Positions 8,567 through 17,294 of a stretch of DNA of 64,000 nt are shown here, in pieces. The stretch's first letter is position 1, and every line of letters starts with the position of its first letter. Source of the DNA: VRUE01 sp963729995 (GTDB taxonomy: Bacteria > Actinomycetota > Thermoleophilia > Solirubrobacterales > 70-9). Position numbers and translations under genes: made by a program. The stretch covers positions 1,302,001 to 1,366,000 of the forward strand of contig CAVSPF010000003.1 in NCBI GenBank assembly GCA_963729995.1, given 5' to 3'. The notes under the pieces are model-generated. The model was not told the DNA's origin and did no database searches. It saw only the letters and a program-made list of their open reading frames with translations.

Positions 8567-9847
8567 TCAGACCGGCGCCGGCGAAAGCTGGGGGTACAGG
8601 GGGTAGCGGTCCATCAGCGCTCTCGTCCGCTCGCTCAGTCCGCTCTTCTGCGCGTCGAAGTCCTCCGAGAGCGCGGTCGCGATCACCGCGGCGATCTCGG
8701 TCATGTCGTCCTCGACCATGCCGCGGGTCGTCAACGCCGGGGTGCCGATCCGCAGGCCTGACGGGTCCATCGGCTTGCGGATATCGAAGGGGATCGCGTT
8801 GCGGTTGACGGTGATTCCGACTTCCTCCAACCGGTCCTCGGCCTCCTTGCCACCCAGCCCCGACGGGGTCAGGTCGACCAGGACGAGGTGGACGTCGGTG
8901 CCGCCGGTGAGCACCGGCACGCCGTTAGCTTCCAGGCCGGCTGCGAACGCCTTCGCGTTGGCGATCGTCTGCCGCTGCCGGGCGCGGAACTGCTCGGTTG
9001 CCGCGATCCGCAGCGCCACCGCCTTGCCGGCGATCACGTGCATCAGCGGGCCGCCCTGCTGGCCTGGGAAGATCGCTTTGTCGATCGCCTGCGCGTACTC
9101 GGAGCGGCAGAGGATCATGCCGCTGCGCGGCCCGCACAGGGTCTTGTGGATCGTCGTCGTCACCACGTCGGCGTGCTCGACCGGGTTGGGATGCTCACCG
9201 GCGGCCACGAGGCCGGCGAAGTGGGCCATGTCGACCATCAGCTTGGCGCCGACCGAATCGGCGATCTCCCGGAAAGCGGCGAAGTCGAGCTGGCGTGGGT
9301 AGGCGGACCAGCCCGCGACGATCACCTTCGGCCTGTGCTCGTGCGCCAGTCGCTCGACCTCCTCCATGTCGACCCGCAGGTCCTCGCGGCGCACGTGGTA
9401 GGCGACTACCTCGTAGAGCTTGCCGGAGACGTTCAGCTTCATCCCGTGGGTGAGGTGGCCGCCGTGGTCGAGCGCCATTCCCATGATCGTGTCGCCCGGC
9501 TCGATCAGCGCCATGTAGGCGGCGTTGTTGGCCTGGGCTCCGGCATGGGGCTGGACGTTGGCGTGCTCGGCGCCGAACAGCGCCTTGGCGCGGTCGATCG
9601 CGAGCTGCTCGGCGACGTCGACCTCCTCGCAGCCGCCGTAGTAGCGGCGGCCGGGATATCCCTCGGCGTACTTGTTGGTCAGCACCGAGCCGACCGCTTC
9701 CAGCACCGCCTGCGGCACGAAGTTCTCCGAGGCGATCATCTCCAGCGTCCCCTGCTGGCGCCGCAGCTCGCCGTCCAGCACCGCCGCGATCTCCGGATCG
9801 ACCTCCGCCAGGGGCGCCACCTGGAAGCTCTCGGGCAACTCGCTCAT
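8567..9847 (-). CDS. glyA: Serine hydroxymethyltransferase
   Basis: PLP enzyme that converts serine and tetrahydrofolate to glycine and 5,10-methylene-THF. The 426 residues fit the bacterial length when started at the ATG at 9847 (MSELPESFQVA). Family blocks are clear: TLEMIASENFVP, YAEGYPGRRYYGG, the PLP lysine in TTTIHKTLCGPRSG, and the C-terminal RIGTPALTTRG. A longer reading frame continues upstream but is not conserved. It lies between ywlC and the DUF354 gene in one minus-strand transcription unit. Confidence 0.97.
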   Translation of the reverse strand: MSELPESFQVAPLAEVDPEIAAVLDGELRRQQGTLEMIASENFVPQAVLEAVGSVLTNKYAEGYPGRRYYGGCEEVDVAEQLAIDRAKALFGAEHANVQPHAGAQANNAAYMALIEPGDTIMGMALDHGGHLTHGMKLNVSGKLYEVVAYHVRREDLRVDMEEVERLAHEHRPKVIVAGWSAYPRQLDFAAFREIADSVGAKLMVDMAHFAGLVAAGEHPNPVEHADVVTTTIHKTLCGPRSGMILCRSEYAQAIDKAIFPGQQGGPLMHVIAGKAVALRIAATEQFRARQRQTIANAKAFAAGLEANGVPVLTGGTDVHLVLVDLTPSGLGGKEAEDRLEEVGITVNRNAIPFDIRKPMDPSGLRIGTPALTTRGMVEDDMTEIAAVIATALSEDFDAQKSGLSERTRALMDRYPLYPQLSPAPV

Positions 9848-9900
9848 CGCAAGCGACCTTACCAACGCCTCGGGATGCGCCGACGCCGCCCCTCCAGGCA

Positions 9901-9950
9901 GACGTGCCGTTGGTTGAGTACCCATATGGTCCGCTAATCCACGGCACGTC
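9901..9950. repeat. Inverted repeat across the ywlC stop codon
   Basis: Perfect 10-bp arms GACGTGCCGT (9901-9910) and ACGGCACGTC (9941-9950) enclose 30 bases that include the palindrome CCATATGG and the ywlC stop codon. It lies about 50 bases upstream of the glyA start, so it could be a terminator without a T-run, an mRNA stabiliser or a regulator of glyA expression. Confidence 0.7.
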
Positions 9951-10584
9951 CGCGTGGGCTTCGGCCGGCCAGCTTCGCCTCCAGCTCGGCCTGCGGGAGG
10001 GCGCCCTGGCGGAGGACGGTCCACTCGCCGCTCGCGTCGAGGCGGCTGAGGTCGACGACCGTGGAGGGCAAGCCGCCGAGATCGCCGCCGTCGATCGCCA
10101 GGTCGGCGCCGGAGACGATCTCCACCGGCACCTCGTCGAAGCTGGACGGCGGCGGCTCGCCGCTGCGGTTGGCCGAGGTCTGGAACAGCGGGCACATGGC
10201 CCCGGCAAGCGGGCCCGCGATCAGGCGGATCCCGAGCCGTTCCGGATCCTCGCGGCAGGCGAGGGGATAGCGGCGCTCGGGGTTGGCGACGACGAGCGTG
10301 ACCGGGCCGGGCAGCAGCGCGCCGACCGCCTCGCGGGTGCGGGGCCCAAGTCCCTCGACCAGCTCCCGCATCGCGAGCGGCGAGAGGTACATCACCGCCG
10401 CGGGCTTGCCCTCGTCGCGCCCCTTCAGCCGGTGGATGCGCGCGATCGCCGCCGCATCGAGCGGATCGCAGGCGAGCCCGTAGAGGCCGTCGGCGGGAAA
10501 GGCCGCGACCCCGCCGCCGCCGATGCAGCGTTCCAGAGCGGAGCGCGCCGCCTCCGCGCTGTCCCGCTCTATCGAAATGAGCAT
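9934..10584 (-). CDS. ywlC: L-threonylcarbamoyladenylate synthase (Sua5/YciO/YrdC/YwlC)
   Basis: Makes threonylcarbamoyl-AMP from threonine, bicarbonate and ATP for the t6A37 modification of ANN-decoding tRNAs. The chosen ATG at 10584 has a GGGAGG ribosome binding site 6-7 bases upstream and gives 216 residues, a YrdC domain without the extra Sua5 C-terminal domain. Visible motifs are RIHRLKGRDEGKP (basic substrate-binding KxR/KP segment) and QTSANRSG. A longer frame to 10671 is open but runs into prmC. The gene order prmC-sua5 is conserved in actinobacteria. Confidence 0.93.
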   Translation of the reverse strand: MLISIERDSAEAARSALERCIGGGGVAAFPADGLYGLACDPLDAAAIARIHRLKGRDEGKPAAVMYLSPLAMRELVEGLGPRTREAVGALLPGPVTLVVANPERRYPLACREDPERLGIRLIAGPLAGAMCPLFQTSANRSGEPPPSSFDEVPVEIVSGADLAIDGGDLGGLPSTVVDLSRLDASGEWTVLRQGALPQAELEAKLAGRSPRGRAVD

Positions 10585-10597
10585 CGGGCCCTCCCAG

Positions 10598-10636
10598 GTG
10601 GCGCCTTGTTGTCGCATAGCGACACTAAAGCGCCAC
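10598..10636. repeat. Two-tier hairpin in front of ywlC
   Basis: Outer arms GTGGCGC (10598-10604) and GCGCCAC (10630-10636) and inner arms TGTCGC (10610-10615) and GCGACA (10619-10624) are both perfect, with 5-base side loops and a 3-base apex. It sits between the prmC stop and the ywlC ribosome binding site (about 10589-10595), so it may modulate ywlC translation or separate it from prmC. Confidence 0.75.
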
Positions 10637-10651
10637 GGCCGCCCGCCAAAG

Positions 10652-11470
10652 TCACCGGCTCCCTCGCACAACCCGCGGGATCCCGGCGAGGTCCGGCCGC
10701 GCCTCGACGCTGCCGAAGCCCGCCTCGAAGAGCAGCTCGCTCACGGCGGGAGCCTGGCCGGCGCCCACCTCCAGCGCCACGACGGGGGCGACGCCGGCGA
10801 GGGCGGGGATCGTGGCACGCAGGACGTCGAGGCCGTCCGGGCCGGCCAGCAGCGCCTCGCGCGGCTCCCAGTCGACGATCTCCGGCTGAAGACCTCCCCA
10901 CTCGGCCTCGCTGACGTAGGGCAGGTTGGCGACGGCCAAATCGAGCTTGCCCGGGTCCGGCGGCAGCATCGCCTCGACCAGCTCAACTCGGTCCGCGAGC
11001 CCGAGCCGCTCGGCGTTGGCGCGCGCAACCTCGAGCGCCGCCGCCGAGGTGTCGGTGGCCATCACCGCGCAGCCGGGCAGCTCGTCCGCGATCGCCAGGG
11101 CGACAGCGCCGGACCCGGTGCCGACGTCCAGCACGCGGCGCGGGGCCAGCTCCAGCGCCAGCTCGACCAGCAGCTCGGTCTCCGGGCGGGGGATCAACAC
11201 CCGTGCATCGACCGCGAGCTCGATGTTGCGGAACCACTTGCGGCCGGCGATGTAGGCGACCGGCTCGCGCCGCAGGCGCCGCCGCACCATCTCGCCGAAA
11301 CGCCTCGCGGCCGCCCCGGGAATCTCGTCCTCCGGGTTGGCTGCCATCCGCGCCCGGTCCCACCCCGCAGCGTGCTCGAGCAGAACTTCGGCATCAAACC
11401 GCGCTTCGTCGATGCCAACCGCCCGGAAGGCATCCGTGGCCGCCACGAGCGCTTCCCGAATGCTTCCCAC
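10652..11470 (-). CDS. prmC: Peptide chain release factor N5-glutamine methyltransferase
   Basis: SAM-dependent enzyme that methylates the glutamine of the GGQ motif of release factors. The 272 residues from the GTG at 11470 contain the N-terminal helical domain, the SAM site VLDVGTGSGAVALAIA and the catalytic tetrapeptide as NLPY (the NPPY variant frequent in actinobacteria). The start is uncertain because no strong ribosome binding site is seen; GTG 11470 leaves 19 bases after the prfA stop. Pairing with prfA matches the function. Confidence 0.93.
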   Translation of the reverse strand: MGSIREALVAATDAFRAVGIDEARFDAEVLLEHAAGWDRARMAANPEDEIPGAAARRFGEMVRRRLRREPVAYIAGRKWFRNIELAVDARVLIPRPETELLVELALELAPRRVLDVGTGSGAVALAIADELPGCAVMATDTSAAALEVARANAERLGLADRVELVEAMLPPDPGKLDLAVANLPYVSEAEWGGLQPEIVDWEPREALLAGPDGLDVLRATIPALAGVAPVVALEVGAGQAPAVSELLFEAGFGSVEARPDLAGIPRVVRGSR

Positions 11471-11489
11471 TAGCAGGGGCAGAGGCGCA

Positions 11490-12554
11490 TCACCCAACCG
11501 CCGCCGTCTCCAGGCGCCGCCGCTTCTCCTCCGCCCCAAGCGCCTCCGTGAACTCGGCGAGATCGCCGCCCAGAACCCCGTCGAGGTTGTGCGAGGTGTG
11601 CTTGATCCTGTGGTCCGTGACCCGGCCCTGGGGGAAGTTGTAGGTGCGGACCTTCTCGGAGCGCTCGCCGGTTCCCACCTGCGCCTTGCGCTCCGAGGCG
11701 ATCTTCGCCTGCTGCTCCGCGACCTCGCGCTCGTACAGCCGCGCCCGCAGCACCCGCATCGCCCGCTCCTTGTTCTGGAGCTGGGACTTCTCGTCCTGCA
11801 TCGAGACGACGATCCCAGTCGGCTTGTGGGTGATCCGCACGGCCGAGTCGGTTGTGTTGACCGACTGCCCGCCCGGCCCGGAGGAGCGGTAGACGTCGAT
11901 CTGGAGGTCGTTCTGGTCGATCTCGACCTCGACCTCCTCCGCCTCGGGCAGGACCGCGACAGTCGCGGTCGAGGTATGGATGCGGCCCTGGGACTCGGTC
12001 TCCGGAACCCGCTGCACACGGTGCGTGCCCCCCTCGTACTTGAAGACCGAGTAGGCACCCTCCCCCTTCACCGCGAAGGTGACCTCCTTGAAGCCCCCCA
12101 CCTCGGCGGGCGATTGCGAGAGCACCTCGGTGGCGAAGCCACGCGTCTCCGCATAGCGAACGAGCATCTTGAAGAGGTCGCCGGCGAACAGGGCCGCCTC
12201 GTCCCCGCCCGTCCCGGCTCGAATCTCAACCAGCACGTTCTTGGCGTCGTTGGGGTCGCGCTCGACCATCGCCAGCCGGATCTCGTCCCCGAGCGCCTCC
12301 AGCCGCAGCGGCGCCTCGTCGACGACCTTGCGCAGCTCGACGTCCTCGCCTTCCTCCAGCAGCTCTCGCGCCCCTTCGAGATCGTCCTTCAGGGTCCGGT
12401 ACTCCCGCGCCAGCTCATGCGCCGGCTGCAGCTCGCGATATTCGCGCCCGACCTCGGCATAGCGCTGCCGGTCCCCAATCACCCCAGGGTCAGACATCTG
12501 CCCCTCCAGCTCAGCGAACCGCGCCTCGATCTGCTCAACCAGCGACTCAATCAC
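11490..12554 (-). CDS. prfA: Peptide chain release factor 1
   Basis: Ends translation at UAA and UAG. The 354 residues carry the GGQ motif (SSGPGGQSVN, near residue 230) that triggers peptidyl-tRNA hydrolysis, and the anticodon-like tripeptide in RVPETESQGRIHTS (PxT type), which marks RF1 rather than RF2. Start MIESLVEQIEARF is typical. Next gene prmC methylates this protein. Confidence 0.97.
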   Translation of the reverse strand: MIESLVEQIEARFAELEGQMSDPGVIGDRQRYAEVGREYRELQPAHELAREYRTLKDDLEGARELLEEGEDVELRKVVDEAPLRLEALGDEIRLAMVERDPNDAKNVLVEIRAGTGGDEAALFAGDLFKMLVRYAETRGFATEVLSQSPAEVGGFKEVTFAVKGEGAYSVFKYEGGTHRVQRVPETESQGRIHTSTATVAVLPEAEEVEVEIDQNDLQIDVYRSSGPGGQSVNTTDSAVRITHKPTGIVVSMQDEKSQLQNKERAMRVLRARLYEREVAEQQAKIASERKAQVGTGERSEKVRTYNFPQGRVTDHRIKHTSHNLDGVLGGDLAEFTEALGAEEKRRRLETAAVG

Positions 12555-12596
12555 ATCGAGAACGATAAGCGCAGCTCGGGCGGGTGGCGTCGGGGG

Positions 12597-13652
12597 CTAC
12601 GCCACGATCTCTATCGGCGACTCGCCCGCCTCGGCAGGCGACTCCGCGGCAAGCACCTTCTCCAGCGCGGCGATCGCCACAGCGAGCTGCTCCTCGTCCG
12701 GCTCGCGCGTGGTCAGGTTCTGCAGCATCAGGCCCGGCCACATCACGCCCCGCACCCAGCGCTTGCGGCGGTTCTTGCCCGCCCACTTGATCACCTCGTA
12801 GGAGAGGCCGGCGATCAGTGGAATGCCGAGGATGCGCGACGCCAGCAGCCAGTACCAGGCCGGCAGGCCGATCGGCGCGAAGACGAAGATCGCCAGGACC
12901 ATCACGATCAGCAGGAAGCTGGTGCCGCAGCGAGGATGCAGCCGCGAGTAGAGCTTGGCCCGGGCGGGGACCAGCTCGTCTTCGGCCTCGTAGCAGGAGA
13001 TCGTCTTGTGCTCGGCGCCGTGGTACTCGAAGACGCGCCGCAGGTCCCGCAGGCGGCTGATCGCGGCGATGTAGCCGATGAAGATCGCCGTCCGCAGCGT
13101 CCCCTCGACCAGCCAGAAGAGAAGCGCCGAGCCGAGCTTGTCCTTGATCAGGCTCGTCAGCCCGACCGGCACGACGAAGAAGAGGCCGATCGCGAGCACC
13201 AGCGAGAGGACGATTGTCGCCCCCCACATCCAGCCCCCTATCTCGTCCTTCTCGCCGTCCTCGTCCTCCTCCATCTGGGCGTTGGCCGAGATCGCCAGCG
13301 CCCGAAAGCCGATCTTCAGCGACTCGGCGAGGGCGACCACGCCGCGAATCACCGGCAGCCGCCAGGCCCGGTGGCGACGCGCCCATGGGACCAGCGGCTC
13401 GGAGCTGAGCTCGATCTCGCCCTCGGGATTGCGCACGGCGACCGCCCAGGTGAAGACGCCGCGCATCATCACCCCCTCCAGCACCGCCTGCCCGCCGACC
13501 GGCGCGTCGCGCTTCGCGACCAGCGCACCGTCGGGCATGCGGAGCGGGTCGGCGCCGTTCGCAGCGGGGCCCGGCGGGCCGCCCACGAGTGCTCCCGCCT
13601 CGCTCGCCTGCGAAGAAGGACCGGCGGCGGGCGCGGCGCGCTCCGCGCTCAC
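12597..13652 (-). CDS. DUF1385 family membrane protein (YqhQ-like)
   Basis: A 351-residue membrane protein with a disordered Ala/Gly/Pro-rich N-terminus (~1-45), the conserved start of the domain VGGQAVLEGVMMRG, an acidic stretch (EEDEDGEKDE), and four to five transmembrane helices. The motif EYHGAEHKTI with later RLHPRCGTSF is a family hallmark; the H, E and C residues suggest metal binding. Biochemical function is unknown. The gene commonly lies between rpmE and prfA, as here; the GTG start is 3 bases after the rpmE stop. Confidence 0.9.
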   Translation of the reverse strand: MSAERAAPAAGPSSQASEAGALVGGPPGPAANGADPLRMPDGALVAKRDAPVGGQAVLEGVMMRGVFTWAVAVRNPEGEIELSSEPLVPWARRHRAWRLPVIRGVVALAESLKIGFRALAISANAQMEEDEDGEKDEIGGWMWGATIVLSLVLAIGLFFVVPVGLTSLIKDKLGSALLFWLVEGTLRTAIFIGYIAAISRLRDLRRVFEYHGAEHKTISCYEAEDELVPARAKLYSRLHPRCGTSFLLIVMVLAIFVFAPIGLPAWYWLLASRILGIPLIAGLSYEVIKWAGKNRRKRWVRGVMWPGLMLQNLTTREPDEEQLAVAIAALEKVLAAESPAEAGESPIEIVA

Positions 13653-13655
13653 CGG

Positions 13656-13871
13656 CTACCTCTTGGCCTTGGCGTGCTTGGCGGCGCGGCGCTGGAATCG
13701 CTCCACCCGGCCACCGGTATCCACGAGCTTCTGCTTGCCGGTGTAGAACGGATGGCACTCCGAGCAGAGCTCGACGTGAAGATCCGACTCGGTCGAGCGG
13801 GTGTAGAACTGGTTGCCGCACGAGCAGTGCACGTGGGCGAGCGTGTATTCGGGGTGAATGCCTGCCTTCAT
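13656..13871 (-). CDS. rpmE: 50S ribosomal protein L31 (zinc-binding type)
   Basis: Small protein of the large ribosomal subunit. The 71 residues include the zinc-ribbon cysteines C16, C18, C36 and C39 (CSC and CSEC), so this is the zinc-containing C+ form rather than the Zur-induced YkgM type. It has a GGAGAGG ribosome binding site just before the ATG. First gene of the conserved block that continues to the atp operon. Confidence 0.97.
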   Translation of the reverse strand: MKAGIHPEYTLAHVHCSCGNQFYTRSTESDLHVELCSECHPFYTGKQKLVDTGGRVERFQRRAAKHAKAKR

Positions 13872-14119
13872 CGCCTCTCCAGTCTAGAGAACTCAAGCCG
13901 GCAGCCGTGAGAAGCTACGGTCGCAGTCGCAGGCTTCACGACAAGAATCGTTCAGATCGCCGGCGAGATCGCGGCGTTCGTCGGCCCGAGCTGATACCTG
14001 CCAGAGGCGGGCCTTTCAGAGGACAAAATGCGCAAGCTGCGCGTTCTTTTCCGCAATGTGCATGTTTTCGTCTGATCGAGAGGTCATGCTTTTCTCCGCC
14101 CCCCAACAGGACGGAGACT
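13872..14119. other. Intergenic region upstream of rpmE
   Basis: About 250 bases separate rpmE (minus) from the next plus-strand start. It must hold the rpmE promoter, but no pair of -35/-10 boxes was convincing. A small GCGCA-AGC-TGCGC hairpin (about 14031-14043) followed by GTTCTTTTCC is present. Nothing else was recognised. Confidence 0.4.
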
Positions 14120-14326
14120 ATGGCCAAGGAGATCTTCGACCAGGAGCAACCCAGGAGCGCGATGGCGAGACGCCTCGACGAGGCTTTCGCCGGCTGCGAG
14201 CAGTGGACCCTCGCACCACCTCCTCAGCGACGCAGCGAGGCGGGCTTCAGCCCACGCCTGTCGAGCTCGTCGAGGATGATCGGCAAGGCCGCCGCGGTGC
14301 GAGCCCAGGAACCCCGAGCACTGTAG
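14120..14326 (+). CDS. Possible small protein (68 aa), unrecognised
   Basis: An ATG at 14120 is preceded by a good GGAG ribosome binding site (GGACGGAGACT). The first half (MAKEIFDQEQPRSAMARRL...) reads like a soluble charged peptide with one Cys. The second half overlaps the 3' end of the deacetylase gene on the other strand and looks like antisense sequence (Ser/Ala/Arg rich). It may be real, a truncated gene, or chance. No family was recognised. Confidence 0.3.
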   Translation: MAKEIFDQEQPRSAMARRLDEAFAGCEQWTLAPPPQRRSEAGFSPRLSSSSRMIGKAAAVRAQEPRAL

Positions 14327-14922
14327 TAATCGGCGTCGTGCAGGAGGACGATGTCCCCCGCGCGAACGCCTGCCGTGGAACGTCGGGCTATTGACCGCGC
14401 CGTCGCGTGCCGCGTCCAATCCCGGCCCCACCGCGACCAGAGCAGCGGCCGCCAGCCGCGCCGGCGCGTCGCCAGGAGCGCGCCACCGCTGAAGATGCCG
14501 TAGGGCGGCCGGTAGTCGGCTATCGGCTGCCCGCTTGCCTCCTCGATCACGGCACGGGCACGCTCGGCGTCATCGAGGAACTGGCGGGTGGTCAGCCGCA
14601 GCAGGTTGCGGTGGCGGTGGCAGTGCAGCTCGACCCGGTGACCGGCGGCGACGATCTCCGCCACCAGCGCCGGGCGCCGCACCACCTGCTCGCCGGCGAG
14701 GAAGAACGTCGCGGGAGCGTCCGCCTCGCGCAGGATCTCCAGCACCAGCGGGGTCCCCTGCGGATGCGGACCGTCGTCGAAGGTGAGCGCGACGCCGCCG
14801 GCGTCCTGGCGGTGGTGGATCCCCAGCGCCGGCCCGATCCCGGGGACCACGGGGGCCAGCGCCGGCCCCGCATGGAGGACCGCGGCGGCCGAAGGCCCCG
14901 CGCCGAGCAGCGCTCCGATCAA
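14224..14922 (-). CDS. Polysaccharide deacetylase (NodB domain)
   Basis: Carbohydrate esterase family 4 enzyme expected to remove acetyl groups from an N-acetyl sugar polymer or a lipid-linked sugar. From the TTG at 14922, which overlaps the TGA of the upstream gene (TTGA), it is 232 residues. Motifs: TFDDGPHP (catalytic and metal Asp), HCHRH (metal-binding His pair, with Cys in the usual Ser/Thr place), YRPPYGIF, and LLHDAD. The N-terminus is hydrophobic and may be a membrane anchor. Last gene of the DegT/epimerase-GT operon. Confidence 0.85.
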   Translation of the reverse strand: MIGALLGAGPSAAAVLHAGPALAPVVPGIGPALGIHHRQDAGGVALTFDDGPHPQGTPLVLEILREADAPATFFLAGEQVVRRPALVAEIVAAGHRVELHCHRHRNLLRLTTRQFLDDAERARAVIEEASGQPIADYRPPYGIFSGGALLATRRRGWRPLLWSRWGRDWTRHATARSIARRSTAGVRAGDIVLLHDADYYSARGSWARTAAALPIILDELDRRGLKPASLRR

Positions 14923-17294
14923 CGGCGTTGGCTCGTGACGGTGCGGTGGCGGGCGGCGTGCCGGTGAGGTGTGCGGGCGAGTGCAGGCGCAGCCGCGGGC
15001 ATTCTCACAGGCACGGTCGCGGGTGACGGAGTGTCGCTGTCCTTGCCGAGGTGGACGCGGCTCTCGATCGGCTTCGCGATCACCCGGTACGGCGTTTCCC
15101 AGTCGAGCGAAAGGCTGCCCACTATCAACACCACCGTCGCGGCGACCGTGGCGGCAACCACGGCACCGACCCGCCCGGCATGCAGGCGCCAGACCGGCTG
15201 CGGCCGGACCCGCGGACGTGCGGCGAGCACGCGCGAGGCGATCGAGGGCAGCGAGGCGAAGGACGAGTCCGGCGGACGGCGCTCGCGGGTGATGTGGCGC
15301 AGCACCGACTCCAGCTCGTGCTCGGAACGCGCGACCTCGGCCAGGCCGAAGCGCTCGAAGGCGGCGTTGTTGGCCCGCAGGTGCCCCGCGGCAAAGCCGT
15401 AGGAGACGACCGGGCAGCCGCGGATATGAGCCTCCAGGACCGTGAGGCCCGCGGTCGCGTGGACCATCGCATCGGCGGCCGCCATCCAGTCGCTCATCTG
15501 CTCGGTGAAGCCGACGATGCGCACCCGCTCGTTGTCGCCGAAGCGCTGCTCGAGCTTCTCGCGGGCGACCTCGTTCCGCCCCGTGATGCAGACGACGAGG
15601 GTGTCGTCGCCGGAGAGCGCCGCGCGGATCGCGCCCACCAGGTCGCCGACCCCCCAACCGCCGCCCGAGACGAGCACGAGACGGGCGTGGGCGGGCACGT
15701 CGAGGGCGCGGCGGGCGTCGCTGCGGGTGCGCGGCGTGAGGAAGTCGGGGGAGATCGGCGGCCGCACCCACTCGACGCTGCCCGGCCCGACCAGCCTCTC
15801 CACCTCCTCGATCGACTCGGGGTGGGTGACGAAGTGCAGGTCGACCCCCGGGTGGGCCCAGTAGCGCAGGCCGGCAAGGTCGGTTATCGCCGACTGGACC
15901 GGGATCCCGAGGTGGCGGTTCTCGCGCAGCATCCCGAGCACCGCGGTGACGCCGGGGTAGGTGGAGACGACGACATCCGGGTCGTGCTTGGCGATCAGCT
16001 TCAGCAGGCCGCGCGCGCCGAGCGCGTAGCCGAGGTGATGGGCGAACCAGCGGGTCGGCGCGAACCTGCTGATCAGCCAGTACTGGATGTCGAACACCCA
16101 CGGCATCCAGCGGAAGGTCACGCGCGAGCCGCCGCGCACGACGGCGGAGACGATGCGGCCCGCCGCCTCGAGGCCGTTGACGATCTCGACCTCGGCGCCG
16201 GGGATCTCCTCCTCGACGTCGGCCTTGATGATCCGCGCCGGCAGGTCGTGGCCCTCACCGATGTCGGCGGTGAGCACCAGCACCCGCGGCGGCCGCTGCT
16301 CGGCGCCGCCCGCAACGGCCGGCAGAGCCCCGGCGGGGTGGGCGTTGCCGTTCAGGGAGGGCTTGCGCCCAGGCACCGGGTCGGGGGGGCGGGTGGTGCC
16401 GCGCACCCACTCGACGTACTTGCGCACCCCTTCGCGGAAGCTCGTCTCCGCCTTCCAGCCAAGCTCCTCCAGCGCCCGCGCGTTGGAGATCTCCTTGCCC
16501 GGGAAGTCGCCGGGGCGCGGCGGCGTGTGGACGATCTCGCAACCGCCGGTCATCTCCTGCACCGTCTCGGCGATCTCGAGGATCGTCACGACCTCGTCGC
16601 CGGAGAGGTTGTAGGTGCGGTTGGCGGCGCCGGGCTCGAGCCCGGCGACGACGCCTGCCGCAAGGTCCTCGACGTAGATGAAGCTGCGGCACTGGCTGCC
16701 GTCGCCGGCGATCGTCAGCGCCTCGCCGGCCAGAGCCAGGTCGGTGAACTTGGCGACCACCCCCGCGGCGCGGGCGCGTGGCCCGTAGGGGATGCCGAAG
16801 CGCAGCACGGTGGACTCGAGGTCGTAGAGCTCCGCGTAGCCGGCGCAGTAGGTCTCGCCCGCCAGCTTGGTCGCGGTGTAGAGGTGGCGTGGCGCCGGGA
16901 TCGGCGTTTCCTCGTCGACCGCCTGCTCGGTGCAGTCGCTGTAGACCCAGGTGGTCGAGCCGTAGACGACGCGGTCGACCTTGGCGCGGCACGCCGCCTC
17001 CAGCACGTTGAGCGTGCCGCGCGTGTTGACCTCCTCGGCCAGCACCGGGTCGGCGAGCACGTGGGCGACGTCGGCGACGGCGGCGAGGTGGATGACCGCG
17101 TAGCAGTCACGCATCGCCAGATCGAGGTTGGCCGGATCGGTGATGCTGCCGGTGAAGGTCTCGACCTCCAGCGGCGAGTGATACGGCGACGCGCTGAGGT
17201 CGAAGATCCGTGGCGTGATGCCCCGCTCGATCAGCCGGTCGACGACGTGCGATCCGATGAAGCCGCCGCCACCGGTCACCAGGACCCTTTTCAT
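14919..17294 (-). CDS. Fused NAD-dependent sugar epimerase/dehydratase and MGDG-synthase-like glycosyltransferase
   Basis: One 791-residue frame from the ATG at 17294. Residues 1-~310 are an extended short-chain dehydrogenase/epimerase: TGGGGFIGSHV at 7-17 binds NAD, and LYTATK carries the catalytic Tyr-Lys. After a Pro/Gly/Ala linker, ~330-680 is a GT-B glycosyltransferase of the MurG/MGDG-synthase type (LTADIGEGHD start, donor-site half with ATAGLTVLEAHIRGCPVV). A single transmembrane helix (~710-730) and a basic tail follow. The ATG overlaps the DegT stop (ATGA) and the end overlaps the deacetylase start, so all three are translationally coupled. It probably makes and transfers one modified sugar. 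Confidence 0.88.
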   Translation of the reverse strand: MKRVLVTGGGGFIGSHVVDRLIERGITPRIFDLSASPYHSPLEVETFTGSITDPANLDLAMRDCYAVIHLAAVADVAHVLADPVLAEEVNTRGTLNVLEAACRAKVDRVVYGSTTWVYSDCTEQAVDEETPIPAPRHLYTATKLAGETYCAGYAELYDLESTVLRFGIPYGPRARAAGVVAKFTDLALAGEALTIAGDGSQCRSFIYVEDLAAGVVAGLEPGAANRTYNLSGDEVVTILEIAETVQEMTGGCEIVHTPPRPGDFPGKEISNARALEELGWKAETSFREGVRKYVEWVRGTTRPPDPVPGRKPSLNGNAHPAGALPAVAGGAEQRPPRVLVLTADIGEGHDLPARIIKADVEEEIPGAEVEIVNGLEAAGRIVSAVVRGGSRVTFRWMPWVFDIQYWLISRFAPTRWFAHHLGYALGARGLLKLIAKHDPDVVVSTYPGVTAVLGMLRENRHLGIPVQSAITDLAGLRYWAHPGVDLHFVTHPESIEEVERLVGPGSVEWVRPPISPDFLTPRTRSDARRALDVPAHARLVLVSGGGWGVGDLVGAIRAALSGDDTLVVCITGRNEVAREKLEQRFGDNERVRIVGFTEQMSDWMAAADAMVHATAGLTVLEAHIRGCPVVSYGFAAGHLRANNAAFERFGLAEVARSEHELESVLRHITRERRPPDSSFASLPSIASRVLAARPRVRPQPVWRLHAGRVGAVVAATVAATVVLIVGSLSLDWETPYRVIAKPIESRVHLGKDSDTPSPATVPVRMPAAAPALARTPHRHAARHRTVTSQRR

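Noticed and set aside
9848..10195. Longer N-terminus for glyA
   Set aside because: It lies inside ywlC in another frame and has no likeness to SHMT; the ATG at 9847 gives the usual length.
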